From: Pararhodobacter sp. CCB-MM2
Lineage (GTDB): Bacteria; Pseudomonadota; Alphaproteobacteria; Rhodobacterales; Rhodobacteraceae
Length of the DNA stretch: 48,585 nucleotides
NCBI RefSeq assembly: GCF_001691415.1
Contig: NZ_LRRR01000032.1
Coordinates: 1 to 48,585 of the forward strand
Direction: 5' to 3'
A program made the position numbers and the translations under genes. The notes below the pieces were generated by a model that did not search any database, was not told the origin of the DNA, and saw only the letters and a program-made list of their open reading frames with translations. Within the stretch, counting starts at the first letter, position 1. Each line of letters opens with the position of its first letter. Positions 19,929-28,095 of the stretch are shown piece by piece.

Positions 19929-20205
19929 GCATCATCCTTTCATGGCGCAAGCTGTCGCGCTTCAAGCCATAAGCTCGGCCATCCGTGATCAGCTGCGGCG
20001 GCGCAGGTCTGCACAGCAGCGAATGTGGCCGGGGATTGGCAAAGAACGCCAATCTTTATCGGCGTCTACCTTCCGTTGCGCCAGAGCGAGACCGTTCCAA
20101 CAGTTCTTCCATAGAGTCATGAGGCTCTGGAACCGAAATTTCGACCGAAAGCGAACCTTAGGTAAAGAAGGCACGAACAACTCACGACGTTGAGATCCTT
20201 ATGGC
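19929..20205. other. intergenic region
   Basis: These 277 bp lie upstream of the LysR gene and downstream of the histidine kinase gene. Reading frames found here (up to 63 residues) resemble no family. Lower GC than the surroundings. Confidence 0.45.
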
Positions 20206-21564
20206 TTATGCGGACTGGACAAGCGAAACCCGAAGCCCTGGGGCGTTGTCTTCCAGCGCGAGCTCCATGCCGTGCCGCTCGGCGATGGCGGCGACGAGGC
20301 TCAGGCCCAATCCTGATCCGACGACGCTGCGGCTGGTATCGAGGCGCACGAAGCGCTCTAGCACCCGCTGGCGTTCGGGCGCCGGGATGCCGGGGCCGTT
20401 GTCGCTGACGGTGATCCGCGCCTGCCCTTCGGTTCCGCCGATGGCCACGGTGATCTCGGCAGGGGCGGGGCAATGGCGCAAAGCGTTGTCGACAAGGTTC
20501 ACCACCGCCTGCATCAGCAGGTCGGCATCGCCGATCAGGGACATACTCGACGGAGGCGCAATGAGGGTGAGGCGGTGCCCAGCATCCTCGGCCACAGGGG
20601 ACAAAAGCTCGACAACATCCTGAGCGAGGCGCGTCAGATCAACCACATCCCGACGCAACTCGACGCTGCCTGATTGCAGCCGCGACAGGCGGAGGATCGC
20701 GTCGAAGATCCCCGAGATCGCGTCGATCTCCTCGAGCGCTGAACCGGCCTCGTGCCGGGCCTGTTCCGGCAGATCGGCGTCCAGCGCCAAGGGCTCCAGC
20801 CGGATCCGCAGCCGAGAGAGCGGCGCGCGCAGGTCATGGGCGACGTCGGTCGAGACCTGCGTGATCGCCGCCACACCCGCTTCCAGCCGGCCGAGCATCC
20901 GATCGATCCGCAGCCCCAGCCGCGCCAGATCATCCCGGCCGTGATCGGCGATCCGCTCGTCCAGACGGCCGGCGCCGACACGGTCCAGCACCGCCTCCAT
21001 CGCGGCGATCCGCCGCTCATTGCGCCGGGCCACGACGAAGGCCAGCGCGACGGACAGTGCCAACGCGAAGGCGAGGGCCCATGCCGTCGTCTGGATCAGG
21101 ATCTCGCCGCTCTCGGCGACCCAGGCTTCGTCGCGCGCGGCGATCACCCAGCCGAGGTCGGTGCGGACCCCGTAAGCCTGATAGGCGTCGGCCATGTCGG
21201 CATGCTCGGGCATCGAGGGCAGATCCTCGCCCATAATCAACCGCCGTGCGCCCTCGAACGGCGCACTGACCATCAAAGAACCGAGCCGCTCACCCGTCTG
21301 GGCATCGAAAAAGGCGTAAAGGCTCGCATGGTCGGTGTTCGAGACGACATGGGCGTCGATCTGTTCTATCAGGTCGGTGCGGTCGCCCGCTGCGGCGATC
21401 CGGCCGAGGCTTTCGGCACTGGCGCGGGTATCGGCGGCGAGGCGTTGGGCCATCTCATGCGACAGGAAGACATAGGACAACCCGCCCGCCGACAGCGCGC
21501 CGATGGCGAAGACCGCCGACAGCGCCAGGGCGAAGCGCATGGACCAGGAGATCGGCGCGCTCAT
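20206..21564 (-). CDS. sensor histidine kinase (PepSY-linked two-component system)
   Basis: A 452-residue inner-membrane sensor kinase: TM1 about 9-33, a periplasmic domain 34-158 with many acidic residues, TM2 about 159-178, HAMP 179-231, then dimerisation/phosphoacceptor motif VAHDLRAPLSRLR with His243. The ATPase domain follows with the N box NLVDNALRH, G1 DNGPGIP and G2 G-S-G-L-G-L-S. The start overlaps the response regulator stop by 4 bp (ATGA). It resembles the QseC/PmrB-type OmpR-partner kinases. The stimulus is unknown; context suggests an envelope signal. Confidence 0.93.
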   Translation of the reverse strand: MSAPISWSMRFALALSAVFAIGALSAGGLSYVFLSHEMAQRLAADTRASAESLGRIAAAGDRTDLIEQIDAHVVSNTDHASLYAFFDAQTGERLGSLMVSAPFEGARRLIMGEDLPSMPEHADMADAYQAYGVRTDLGWVIAARDEAWVAESGEILIQTTAWALAFALALSVALAFVVARRNERRIAAMEAVLDRVGAGRLDERIADHGRDDLARLGLRIDRMLGRLEAGVAAITQVSTDVAHDLRAPLSRLRIRLEPLALDADLPEQARHEAGSALEEIDAISGIFDAILRLSRLQSGSVELRRDVVDLTRLAQDVVELLSPVAEDAGHRLTLIAPPSSMSLIGDADLLMQAVVNLVDNALRHCPAPAEITVAIGGTEGQARITVSDNGPGIPAPERQRVLERFVRLDTSRSVVGSGLGLSLVAAIAERHGMELALEDNAPGLRVSLVQSA

Positions 21565-22232
21565 GGCTGCAGCACGTAGCCGACGCCGTGCAGGGTCTGC
21601 AGGTGCTGGCGCTCGAAGGGCTTGTCGATCTTGGTCCGCAAGCGGCTGATATGGGTCTCGACGACGCTGGTCTTGGGGTCGAAATGCAAGCCCCAGACCG
21701 CTTCCAGCAGGACCGTTCGGGTCTGCACCCGGCCGGGGCGCTCCATGAAATGCTTGAGCAGCAGGAATTCGCGCGGCTGCAGGTCAATGCGCTGCCCCTC
21801 GCGCGTGACGTCGCGGGTGAGAAGGTCCAGCCGCAGATCGCCGACCACCAGTTCCAGCACCTCATCCTTCAGCGCCGGGCGCCGGCGCAGGGTATCGATC
21901 CGGGCGAGGAGTTCGACGAAGGCGAAGGGCTTGACCATGTAGTCATCGGCTCCAGCGCGCAGCCCGGCCACCCGGTCATCGACGCTGCCCATCGCCGTCA
22001 GCAGGATCACCGGCGTGCCGATCTTCGCCGCGCGCAGAGCCTTGAGGATCGACAACCCGTCCAGCCCCGGCAGCATCCGGTCGAGGATCACCAGATCATA
22101 GCTGCCGCTCATCGCCTGCGTCAGCGCCTCGCGCCCGTTGTCGAGCGCATCGACGACATGGCCCTCGCCGGTCAATCCCTTGACGATGTACTCGGCGGTG
22201 TCGTGGTCGTCTTCGGCCAGCAGGATCTTCAT
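21561..22232 (-). CDS. OmpR/PhoB-family response regulator
   Basis: A 223-residue regulator. The receiver domain has the acidic pair E7-D8-D9, phosphoacceptor Asp51 in VILDRMLPG and the Lys in DYMVKPFAF; the C-terminal winged helix carries LQPREFLLLKHFMERPGRV (start to V shortened: L-Q-P-R-E-F-L-L-L), then VWGLHFDPKTSVVETHISRL and G-V-G-Y-V-L. It overlaps the kinase gene by 4 bp and follows the PepSY gene by 79 bp. It is the natural candidate to bind the TCTTAC-N6-GTAAGA repeats at 22766 and 26291. Confidence 0.94.
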   Translation of the reverse strand: MKILLAEDDHDTAEYIVKGLTGEGHVVDALDNGREALTQAMSGSYDLVILDRMLPGLDGLSILKALRAAKIGTPVILLTAMGSVDDRVAGLRAGADDYMVKPFAFVELLARIDTLRRRPALKDEVLELVVGDLRLDLLTRDVTREGQRIDLQPREFLLLKHFMERPGRVQTRTVLLEAVWGLHFDPKTSVVETHISRLRTKIDKPFERQHLQTLHGVGYVLQP

Positions 22233-22311
22233 GTCTCAGCGTCGCTCTTTCGGCATTGAGCCCCGGCCCGCGAGGGGGCCGAGGCTGTTCGAGGATCGTT
22301 CAGGTGTCGGA

Positions 22312-22686
22312 TCAGTCGTCGTCTTCCTCGCCATCCTCGTGATCGTCCTGCCCATGGGCCTGATCTTCGTGATCATTCATAGCCGAAGAGGCGGCCGAGG
22401 CGAAGACATCGCCGGTCTGCGCATCCACCAGCACCGTCCAGGGCTGGCCATCGGCGCCGATCACGACCACTTCATAGCCCATCCGGCCGTCCTCGTCGCC
22501 ATAGGTCACCGAGGCCAGCGCGCCGGGGTGGTCCTGCAGCGCGGTGGCGCCGGCCTGATCAAGGCTGACGGCGGCGCTTTGGAACTGCGTGACCTCGGCC
22601 GGGCTGAGGCGTTCGGCGGCCATCGCGGCCAGCGGAAGCGAGGCGATCAGCGCGGCGGGGATCAGGATCATCTTGGTCTTGGTCAT
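22312..22686 (-). CDS. PepSY-domain exported protein
   Basis: A 124-residue protein with a signal peptide (MTKTKMILIPAALIASLPLA, then AMA) and one PepSY domain: P-A-E-V-T-Q-F-Q-S-A-A-V-S at the start and YEVVVIGADGQPWTVLVDAQ, then T-G-D-V, at the end. The tail is strongly acidic and His-rich (NDHEDQAHGQDDHEDGEEDD), which could bind metal or cationic peptide. The ATG at 22686 follows AAAGGAAA; a longer start at 22725 is less likely. PepSY genes next to two-component systems commonly belong to the regulated set. It leads the operon PepSY, response regulator, kinase. Confidence 0.85.
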   Translation of the reverse strand: MTKTKMILIPAALIASLPLAAMAAERLSPAEVTQFQSAAVSLDQAGATALQDHPGALASVTYGDEDGRMGYEVVVIGADGQPWTVLVDAQTGDVFASAASSAMNDHEDQAHGQDDHEDGEEDDD

Positions 22687-22743
22687 CGGTCTTTCCTTTC
22701 TGGTGACAGGCCCGTTGCCCGCCAAACAGAAATGGGGAACGGC

Positions 22744-22786
22744 TTCCCGGATCGTCTTGGGAGGGTCTTACAAATCCGTAAGAAGC
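22744..22786 (-). promoter_or_regulatory. shared operator/promoter, copy 1 (TCTTAC-N6-GTAAGA)
   Basis: The inverted repeat TCTTAC-N6-GTAAGA lies at 22766-22783, midway between the divergent PepSY gene (80 bp away) and the MprF-like gene (about 105 bp away). Read on the minus strand, the repeat is followed by ACCCTCCCAAGACGATCCGG. The copy at 26291-26308 is followed by almost the same bases, so not just the operator but the adjoining promoter segment is conserved. Confidence 0.7.
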
Positions 22787-22887
22787 GGATTTCCGGGCGG
22801 AAACGGTTTTGTCCTCCGCCCGGACTGCGGTATCGAGCCCCCCGAAAGCCCGTTCGCCCTGCTTATGCCCTCTGTCAGGAGTGCCCC

Positions 22888-24273
22888 GTGCCAAGACCGA
22901 TCCTCTTCGCCCTCAAACGCTACGGCCCGATCGTTCTGGCGGGCGTGCTGTTCGCGATGGGGATCTATGCGCTGGTGCATCTGCTGCGCCCGGTCAATCC
23001 CGCCGACATCATGGCGCAGATCAAGGCCATGCCGCTGTCCACGCTGGCGCTGGCACTGGGCGCGACCGCCATCGGCTATGCGGCGCTGGTCTGCTACGAC
23101 TGGTACGGGCTGCGCTTCATCCGGCGGCGCCTTCCGGGCGGGGTGATCGCGCTCGGAGGCTTCCTCGCCTTTGCCTTTGGCAACACCATCGGCGTCAGCG
23201 CCATTTCGGGCGGTGCGGTGCGCTACCGGCTCTATTCCGCGATGGGCCTCACCGGGATCGAGGTCGCGGCGGTGTCGGCCTATGTCGCCGTCGCGCTCGG
23301 CACCGGGCTCACCTTGGTAGGGCTGGCCGCTCTGGCGATCCATCCGCATGCCATCGCCGCCTACCTCCCCTATGCGCCCGAGACGGTACGGATGGTGGCC
23401 GGCGGGCTGTTGCTGCTGTCGCTGGGCGCGATCCTCACGGCCTCGATCCGGCAGAGCAATCTGCGGCTGTTCCGCGTGACCCTGCACATGCCCCCGCCGC
23501 GCGATCTGGCCGGGCAGGTCGTCGTCACGCTGATCGACATCGCCATGGCCTCTTTCGCGCTGTGGATCCTGCTGCCGGCTGGCAAGCCCGATTTCGCGAC
23601 CTTCCTCGCGGTCTATTCCGCCGCGATCATGATTGGCGTCCTCAGCCATGTGCCGGGCGGCGTCGGCGTGTTCGAGACCGTGGTGCTGGGCGTCATGCCC
23701 GCCTCGGTCGCGGTCAGCGATGCGGCGGCGGCGCTGTTGCTGTTCCGGCTGATCTATTACCTCGTGCCCTTCATCCTGGGCTTCGTCCTCGTCGCCTTGA
23801 CCGAGGCCCGCGCGATCAGCCGCATCGCCCGCCGCCTGCTCCCTCGCGCGCCCGAGCCGATGCAACCCGCGCTGTCTGCGCTGCACGGGCTGGCCCCCGC
23901 GCTGGTGGCCGCCGTCGCCTGCGGCTTCGGCCTCTATCTGGGGCTCGTCTCGCTGATCCCCGCCCTGCGCTCGGACGCGCTGGCCGAGGGCGACCTCGCG
24001 GGGATGATCCTGTCCGAGGGCGGTGCGCTGACCTCGGGCCTGACGGGCCTTGCGCTGATCGCCCTGTCCTTCGGGCTGGTACGCCGGTTGCGCGCGGCCT
24101 TCCTCGCCAGCGTCGGCCTGTTGCTCTGGGGCTCGGGCCTTGCGCTGGTCGATGGCTTCGATGTCGAGAACGCCCTGTTCCTCGGCCTCGGCGCGCTGCT
24201 TCTGCTGCCCTTCCGCAGCGCCTTCGATCAACCCGCCAGCCGTGGAAAGGCCACCGATGTTCCCCTCGATTGA
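22888..24273 (+). CDS. MprF N-terminal (flippase)-like membrane protein
   Basis: A 461-residue protein with about 12-14 hydrophobic segments, matching the lysylphosphatidylglycerol synthase transmembrane region. Conserved features include FGNTIGVSAISGGAVRYRLY, VLSHVPGGVGVFETVVLG and FRLIYYLVPFILG, all hallmarks of that family. The C-terminal aminoacyl-transferase domain of true MprF is absent, so it may translocate a lipid but should not make Lys-PG itself. GTG 22888 is preferred, with AGGAG 6 nt upstream; the open frame extends further up but overlaps the divergent PepSY gene. It overlaps the next gene by 17 bp. Probably under the repeat at 22766. Confidence 0.85.
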   Translation: MPRPILFALKRYGPIVLAGVLFAMGIYALVHLLRPVNPADIMAQIKAMPLSTLALALGATAIGYAALVCYDWYGLRFIRRRLPGGVIALGGFLAFAFGNTIGVSAISGGAVRYRLYSAMGLTGIEVAAVSAYVAVALGTGLTLVGLAALAIHPHAIAAYLPYAPETVRMVAGGLLLLSLGAILTASIRQSNLRLFRVTLHMPPPRDLAGQVVVTLIDIAMASFALWILLPAGKPDFATFLAVYSAAIMIGVLSHVPGGVGVFETVVLGVMPASVAVSDAAAALLLFRLIYYLVPFILGFVLVALTEARAISRIARRLLPRAPEPMQPALSALHGLAPALVAAVACGFGLYLGLVSLIPALRSDALAEGDLAGMILSEGGALTSGLTGLALIALSFGLVRRLRAAFLASVGLLLWGSGLALVDGFDVENALFLGLGALLLLPFRSAFDQPASRGKATDVPLD

Positions 24274-26275
24274 CCAGATCCTGCCCTCGCTTCAGGCGCT
24301 TGGCGTCCTCGGCTATTGGCTGATCGGGCTCGCCTCGGCGCTCGAGGCCTTTTTCCTTACCGGCGTCGTCATTCCCGGCACGCTGGTCGTCGATGCGGGC
24401 GGGCTTCTGGTCCAGCAGGGGTTGATGGATTTCTTTGACCTTTGCTGGTTCGTCGCCATCGGCTCGATCCTCGGCTCCGAGCTGAGCTATTGGACCGGGC
24501 GGTTGGCCCTGTACCGCATCCCCGGCCGCCAGAAGATCGAAGGTTCCGCCGTCTTCCGCCGCGCGCAGGCGCTGTTCGAAAGGCGCGGCGGCCTGGCGCT
24601 GGTGATGGGGCGGTTCCTCGGGCCGGTCGCGGGTCTGGTGCCGCTCGCTGCCGCGATGTCGGGGATGGAGCGTCGGCGGTTCCTGATCTGGAACGTGATC
24701 GGCAGCGTGCCCTATGCGCTGGGGCATGTCGCCTTCGGCTATGTCATGGGCGATGCGGCCAGTTGGCTGGGCCGCTCGCTGGGCCATAGCGCGCTGGTGG
24801 CCGGCATCGCGGCGGCGGTTCTGGCGGTGCTGTGGCTCCTGCTCTACGCGGCGCTGAAACTCTTGCCGCTGGCGCTGGTGATCCTCGGCGTCGCCGGTCG
24901 AGCCCTTGCGGCGATGCCCCCGGTCGCTCGGCTGATCGCGGCCCATCCTCGCACCACCCGCTGGGTCGAGGTCCGGCTCAATCGCCACCAGTTCACCGGC
25001 CTGCCGCTGACCCTGCTGTCGCTGATCTTCGTCTATATCGGCGTCGTCTGGCTGGACACGGTGATCGATTTCGTCGCCGGCGATCCCGTTCTGCAGATCG
25101 ACGCCCGCCTCGCGCAATGGATCCATACGCTGCAATCGCCCGTGCCCCTACGCGTCGCGACCCTGCTTTCGGCCATCGGCGGCAAGCATGTCGTCGTGCC
25201 GCTGACCGCCGCGCTGCTGGTCTGGCTGCTGCTGCGCCGCCAGAAGGCGCTGGCCATCGGACTTGCGGTCTCGGTCGCCAGCAGCGCCGCCGCTATTGCC
25301 GCGCTGAAGCTGGTGTTCCAGCGTCCGCGCTCGCCCTTGGGCTATTTCGCTGAAACATCGAACAGTTTCCCGTCGGGTCATGCCGGCAGCTCCATCGGGG
25401 CCTTCGGCATGATGTTCTACGTGCTGTGGCGCGCGGGTAAGATCCGGGCCGAGACCGCGCTTCTGGGGGCCGGGCTGATGGCGTTGTCCATCGGTGGCAG
25501 CCGCATCTACCTGATCGAGCATTACGCCAGCGACGTGTTCAGCGGCTGGCTGGTCGGGGCCTTGGCGCTGGTCAGCGCGATTGCCGTCACCGAATGGCTG
25601 ATCGACCGCCAGCCAGCGCCGCAGGGGCCCGTCCTCGGGTGGCGCATTTGGGCGGGGCAGGGGCTTGTCACCGCGCTGCTGCTGCTCGCCGCCTTCGAGG
25701 TCAGCCAATACGCCCCGCCCCGCAACGCCCCCGTGGAGACGCTCGCCGATCAGCAGATCACCAGCGTCGAGACGGCTCTGTCCACGCCGGGCACCGACCT
25801 TCGGACCCTCTCGCTTCTGGGCACCGAGGTCCGGCCCATGAGCATCGCCCTTCTCGCCCCGGATGCCGCCGGCATCGAATCCGCCCTCACCGCGCAGGGT
25901 TGGGTCGTGACCGGGCTGCAGGGACCGCGCGCCTTGATCGGTGCGTTGAACGCCGCCGTCGAGGCCGATGCCGATCCCACGGTCGAGATCGCCCCGCATT
26001 TCTGGCGTGGGATGACGCCGACGCTGACCCTCGCCGCGCCCTCTGACCCCTCGGCCCACGCAAGGTTCTGGCGCACCGAGTTCGTCACCACCGAGGGTCT
26101 GCGGCTGTTCATGGCCAGCGTGGGCCCTGACGCCACGCCCGAGCCCGGAGTCCCGCAAGCGGTGGACGGGTCTCAGGCGGAACTGCTGCAAGCGCTCGAT
26201 GCGAACGGGACCGCGAACGCCCCGATCACGCTGGGCGATATCACCCTGACGCCGGTGACCATCGCCACCCGCTGA
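24257..26275 (+). CDS. DedA-PAP2 phosphatase-LssY C-terminal fusion membrane protein
   Basis: A 672-residue inner-membrane protein with three parts. Residues about 15-200 are a DedA/SNARE-associated domain, with F-x-P-V-A-G-L-V-P-L and a G-x-x-P-Y-A-L-G-H segment; DedA proteins recycle undecaprenyl phosphate and phosphatidylethanolamine. Residues 245-440 are a PAP2 lipid phosphatase with K351 and R356-P357, PSGH 372-375, and S415-R416 with H422 and D426, all catalytic residues being present. About 500-672 resembles the LssY C-terminal domain (PHFWRGMTPTL). The start at 24257 overlaps the MprF-like gene by 17 bp, so the two are coupled. A role in dephosphorylating or moving isoprenoid or phospholipid carriers is inferred. 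Confidence 0.88.
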   Translation: MFPSIDQILPSLQALGVLGYWLIGLASALEAFFLTGVVIPGTLVVDAGGLLVQQGLMDFFDLCWFVAIGSILGSELSYWTGRLALYRIPGRQKIEGSAVFRRAQALFERRGGLALVMGRFLGPVAGLVPLAAAMSGMERRRFLIWNVIGSVPYALGHVAFGYVMGDAASWLGRSLGHSALVAGIAAAVLAVLWLLLYAALKLLPLALVILGVAGRALAAMPPVARLIAAHPRTTRWVEVRLNRHQFTGLPLTLLSLIFVYIGVVWLDTVIDFVAGDPVLQIDARLAQWIHTLQSPVPLRVATLLSAIGGKHVVVPLTAALLVWLLLRRQKALAIGLAVSVASSAAAIAALKLVFQRPRSPLGYFAETSNSFPSGHAGSSIGAFGMMFYVLWRAGKIRAETALLGAGLMALSIGGSRIYLIEHYASDVFSGWLVGALALVSAIAVTEWLIDRQPAPQGPVLGWRIWAGQGLVTALLLLAAFEVSQYAPPRNAPVETLADQQITSVETALSTPGTDLRTLSLLGTEVRPMSIALLAPDAAGIESALTAQGWVVTGLQGPRALIGALNAAVEADADPTVEIAPHFWRGMTPTLTLAAPSDPSAHARFWRTEFVTTEGLRLFMASVGPDATPEPGVPQAVDGSQAELLQALDANGTANAPITLGDITLTPVTIATR

Positions 26276-26288
26276 GCCGGAAAGCGGG

Positions 26289-26331
26289 GTTCTTACACGC
26301 TTGTAAGAACCCTGCCAGACCGATCCGGAAT
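26289..26331 (+). promoter_or_regulatory. shared operator/promoter, copy 2 (TCTTAC-N6-GTAAGA)
   Basis: GTTCTTACA (26289-26297), CGCT, TGTAAGAAC (26302-26310) is a perfect 9-bp inverted repeat, and contains the same TCTTAC-N6-GTAAGA spacing as copy 1. It is followed by CCCTGCCAGACCGATCCGGA, matching the bases after copy 1 in its own direction. It lies about 90 bp upstream of the gene at 26399 and just after the DedA-PAP2 stop; it might also act as a hairpin, but no T-run follows. Confidence 0.7.
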
Positions 26332-26398
26332 CTTCCTGTCATAGCCCTGCACATGAGGCCGCAACGGCCCCGATGACAGTAGGAACAGGAAGACCCCG

Positions 26399-27037
26399 AT
26401 GACATCGCCCCTCAGAAACCTCGCGCTGTCGCTGGCGCTGATTGCCGTCCCGGCCGGGGGCTTTGCCCTCGCCGAAGCCTGGATCGCGCCGGCGCCCGCT
26501 GCCGCCACTGCCAATGCCGCCCCGCTCGGCGACATGAGTGCCTATCAGACCATCGTCACCGACACCCAGACCATCGCCGCTACGGGCGATCTGACCGCCG
26601 CCGAAACCCGGATCACCGATCTCGAGGCTCTCTGGGACCAGAACGCCAGCGCCCTGCGCGCCATGGATGCCAATGCCTGGGGCACGATCGACGGCGCGGC
26701 GGACGATGCCTTCGCGGCGCTGCGGGCCCGGACGCCGGATGCCACCCGCGTCACCGCGACCCTCACGGCGTTGCAGGAGGCCTTGGCGAATCCCGCGCAA
26801 GACATGGCGCAAGGCGGCGTCGTGCAGATGGTCTCGGGCATCGCGGTGACCGACGCCAATGGCCGCGCGCTGCCCTGTGAGACGCTGATCGGCCAGCTCA
26901 GGACCGAGCTTGCCGGCCTCACCGCCCCCGCCAATGTGACCGACCTTCAGGCCCGCGCGCTGGAACGCTGCAACGCCGACGATGACGCCCATTCCGATGC
27001 CTTCGCCGCGCAGGCCCTGGCTCTGCTGAGAGGATAA
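26399..27037 (+). CDS. exported helical protein of unknown function
   Basis: A 212-residue protein. A signal peptide or single anchor is seen at 6-25 (RNLALSLALIAVPAGGFALA). The rest is predicted mostly helical and acidic: T-A-A-E-T-R-I-T-D-L-E-A-L-W-D, then DDAFAALRARTPDATRV, then two cysteines, one in G-R-A-L-P-C-E-T and one in A-L-E-R-C-N-A-D-D-D-A-H. I do not recognise the family. GGAAGACCCCG precedes the ATG. It is 4 bp upstream of the COG4705-type gene and behind the second shared operator, so it likely works with that protein in the periplasm. Confidence 0.75.
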   Translation: MTSPLRNLALSLALIAVPAGGFALAEAWIAPAPAAATANAAPLGDMSAYQTIVTDTQTIAATGDLTAAETRITDLEALWDQNASALRAMDANAWGTIDGAADDAFAALRARTPDATRVTATLTALQEALANPAQDMAQGGVVQMVSGIAVTDANGRALPCETLIGQLRTELAGLTAPANVTDLQARALERCNADDDAHSDAFAAQALALLRG

Positions 27038-27041
27038 GACC

Positions 27042-27830
27042 ATGACCGACGCATCCCTTGCCGATTTCCCTGAACGCCCCTTGCTGGACGGCGCCGTGAA
27101 CCGCGTGCCCGAGGTGACGCCCGGCTTCTGGCTGATCAAGCTCACCGCCGTGACCATGGGCGAGACCGCCGCCGACTTCCTTGCCGTGAACCTCGGGCTG
27201 GGACTGGGGGCGACGACGGTGCTGATGTCCGCGATCCTGGTTGCGACGATGCTCTGGCAATTCCGCCAGCAGGCCTATGTGCCGATGGTCTACTGGCTGA
27301 ACGTGGTGCTGATCTCGGTCGTGGGCACGTTGATCACCGATAACATGACCGACGCCCTCGGCATCCCGCTTTTGTATTCGACGCTGGGCTTCTCGGCGCT
27401 GCTGGCCGGCACCTTCGCCCTGTGGTTCGCCGTCGAGCGCACGCTGTCGATCCACGAGGTCTACACCTTCCGCCGCGAGGCCTTCTACTGGCTGGCGATC
27501 CTGTTCACCTTCGCGCTGGGCACGGCCGCCGGTGACCTGATCTCGGAGGCCTTCAGCGTCGGCTTTGCCGGCACGGGCGTGCTGTTCGGGCTGATCATCG
27601 CGTCGCTGGCGCTGGGATATTTCGCGCTGGGGCTCGACGGGATCTGGGCCTTCTGGCTGTGCTACATCTTCACCCGCCCGCTGGGCGCCTCCTTCGGGGA
27701 TTTCCTCGCGCAACCGGCCGAGTTTGGCGGTCTGGGTCTGGGCACCGTGGTGACGAGCCTCGTTTTCCTCGCCATCATCGCCGGGACCGTCGGTGCCATG
27801 ACGTTTAGTCCCCGGCGCGTGGCGACATAA
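27042..27830 (+). CDS. COG4705-type membrane protein with four-fold G-x4-D repeat
   Basis: A 262-residue polytopic membrane protein (about eight hydrophobic segments) of the uncharacterised COG4705 group. It contains four equivalent G-x4-D motifs at 40-45 (GETAAD), 95-100 (GTLITD), 160-165 (GTAAGD) and 215-220 (GASFGD), spaced 55, 65 and 55 residues. Each sits at the start of a hydrophobic hairpin, suggesting a protein built from four repeats. Four buried acidic residues could line a cation path, but no function is established. It is the second gene of the 26399 operon and lies behind operator copy 2. Confidence 0.82.
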   Translation: MTDASLADFPERPLLDGAVNRVPEVTPGFWLIKLTAVTMGETAADFLAVNLGLGLGATTVLMSAILVATMLWQFRQQAYVPMVYWLNVVLISVVGTLITDNMTDALGIPLLYSTLGFSALLAGTFALWFAVERTLSIHEVYTFRREAFYWLAILFTFALGTAAGDLISEAFSVGFAGTGVLFGLIIASLALGYFALGLDGIWAFWLCYIFTRPLGASFGDFLAQPAEFGGLGLGTVVTSLVFLAIIAGTVGAMTFSPRRVAT

Positions 27831-27863
27831 GTCCTGACGAGGACTGAAGCGTCGCAAAGAAAT

Positions 27864-27888
27864 GGCCGGCCCGTTCGAGGGGCCGGCC
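27864..27888 (+). terminator. hairpin after the COG4705-type gene
   Basis: Perfect 9-bp stem GGCCGGCCC (27864-27872) and GGGCCGGCC (27880-27888) with a 7-nt loop, 33 bp past the stop codon. A T-run is lacking, so termination may be weak. Confidence 0.55.
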
Positions 27889-28095
27889 TAAGGCATCATG
27901 GACGCCGCCGGCTTCACGCTGAGCAGTGTAAGGCAGACTAGGCTTTTCTGTTTGCTGGACTGTACCAAAAGACGTGGTTACGAAATACGTTTGCATCGTT
28001 TTCGTCGAGGCCGCGATAGATGTCCGGTTTCCGCCGATGGTGTTGAAAAACTCCACTTGAGTGATGGCTTGGCTGCTGGTTCACTTCTCCTGAGG

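Noticed and set aside
19989..20180. 63-residue minus-strand open frame upstream of the LysR gene
   Set aside because: No ribosome site, no family resemblance, and unusual composition for a real small gene here.
22768..24231. 487-residue minus-strand frame opposite the MprF-like gene
   Set aside because: Rich in Gln, Arg and Gly with no domain, and fully opposite a gene with clear family motifs.
27805..28056. Minus-strand frame starting MEFFNTIGGNRTS next to IS copy 2
   Set aside because: The first residues vaguely recall transposase ends, but it overlaps the COG4705 gene end and has no further match.
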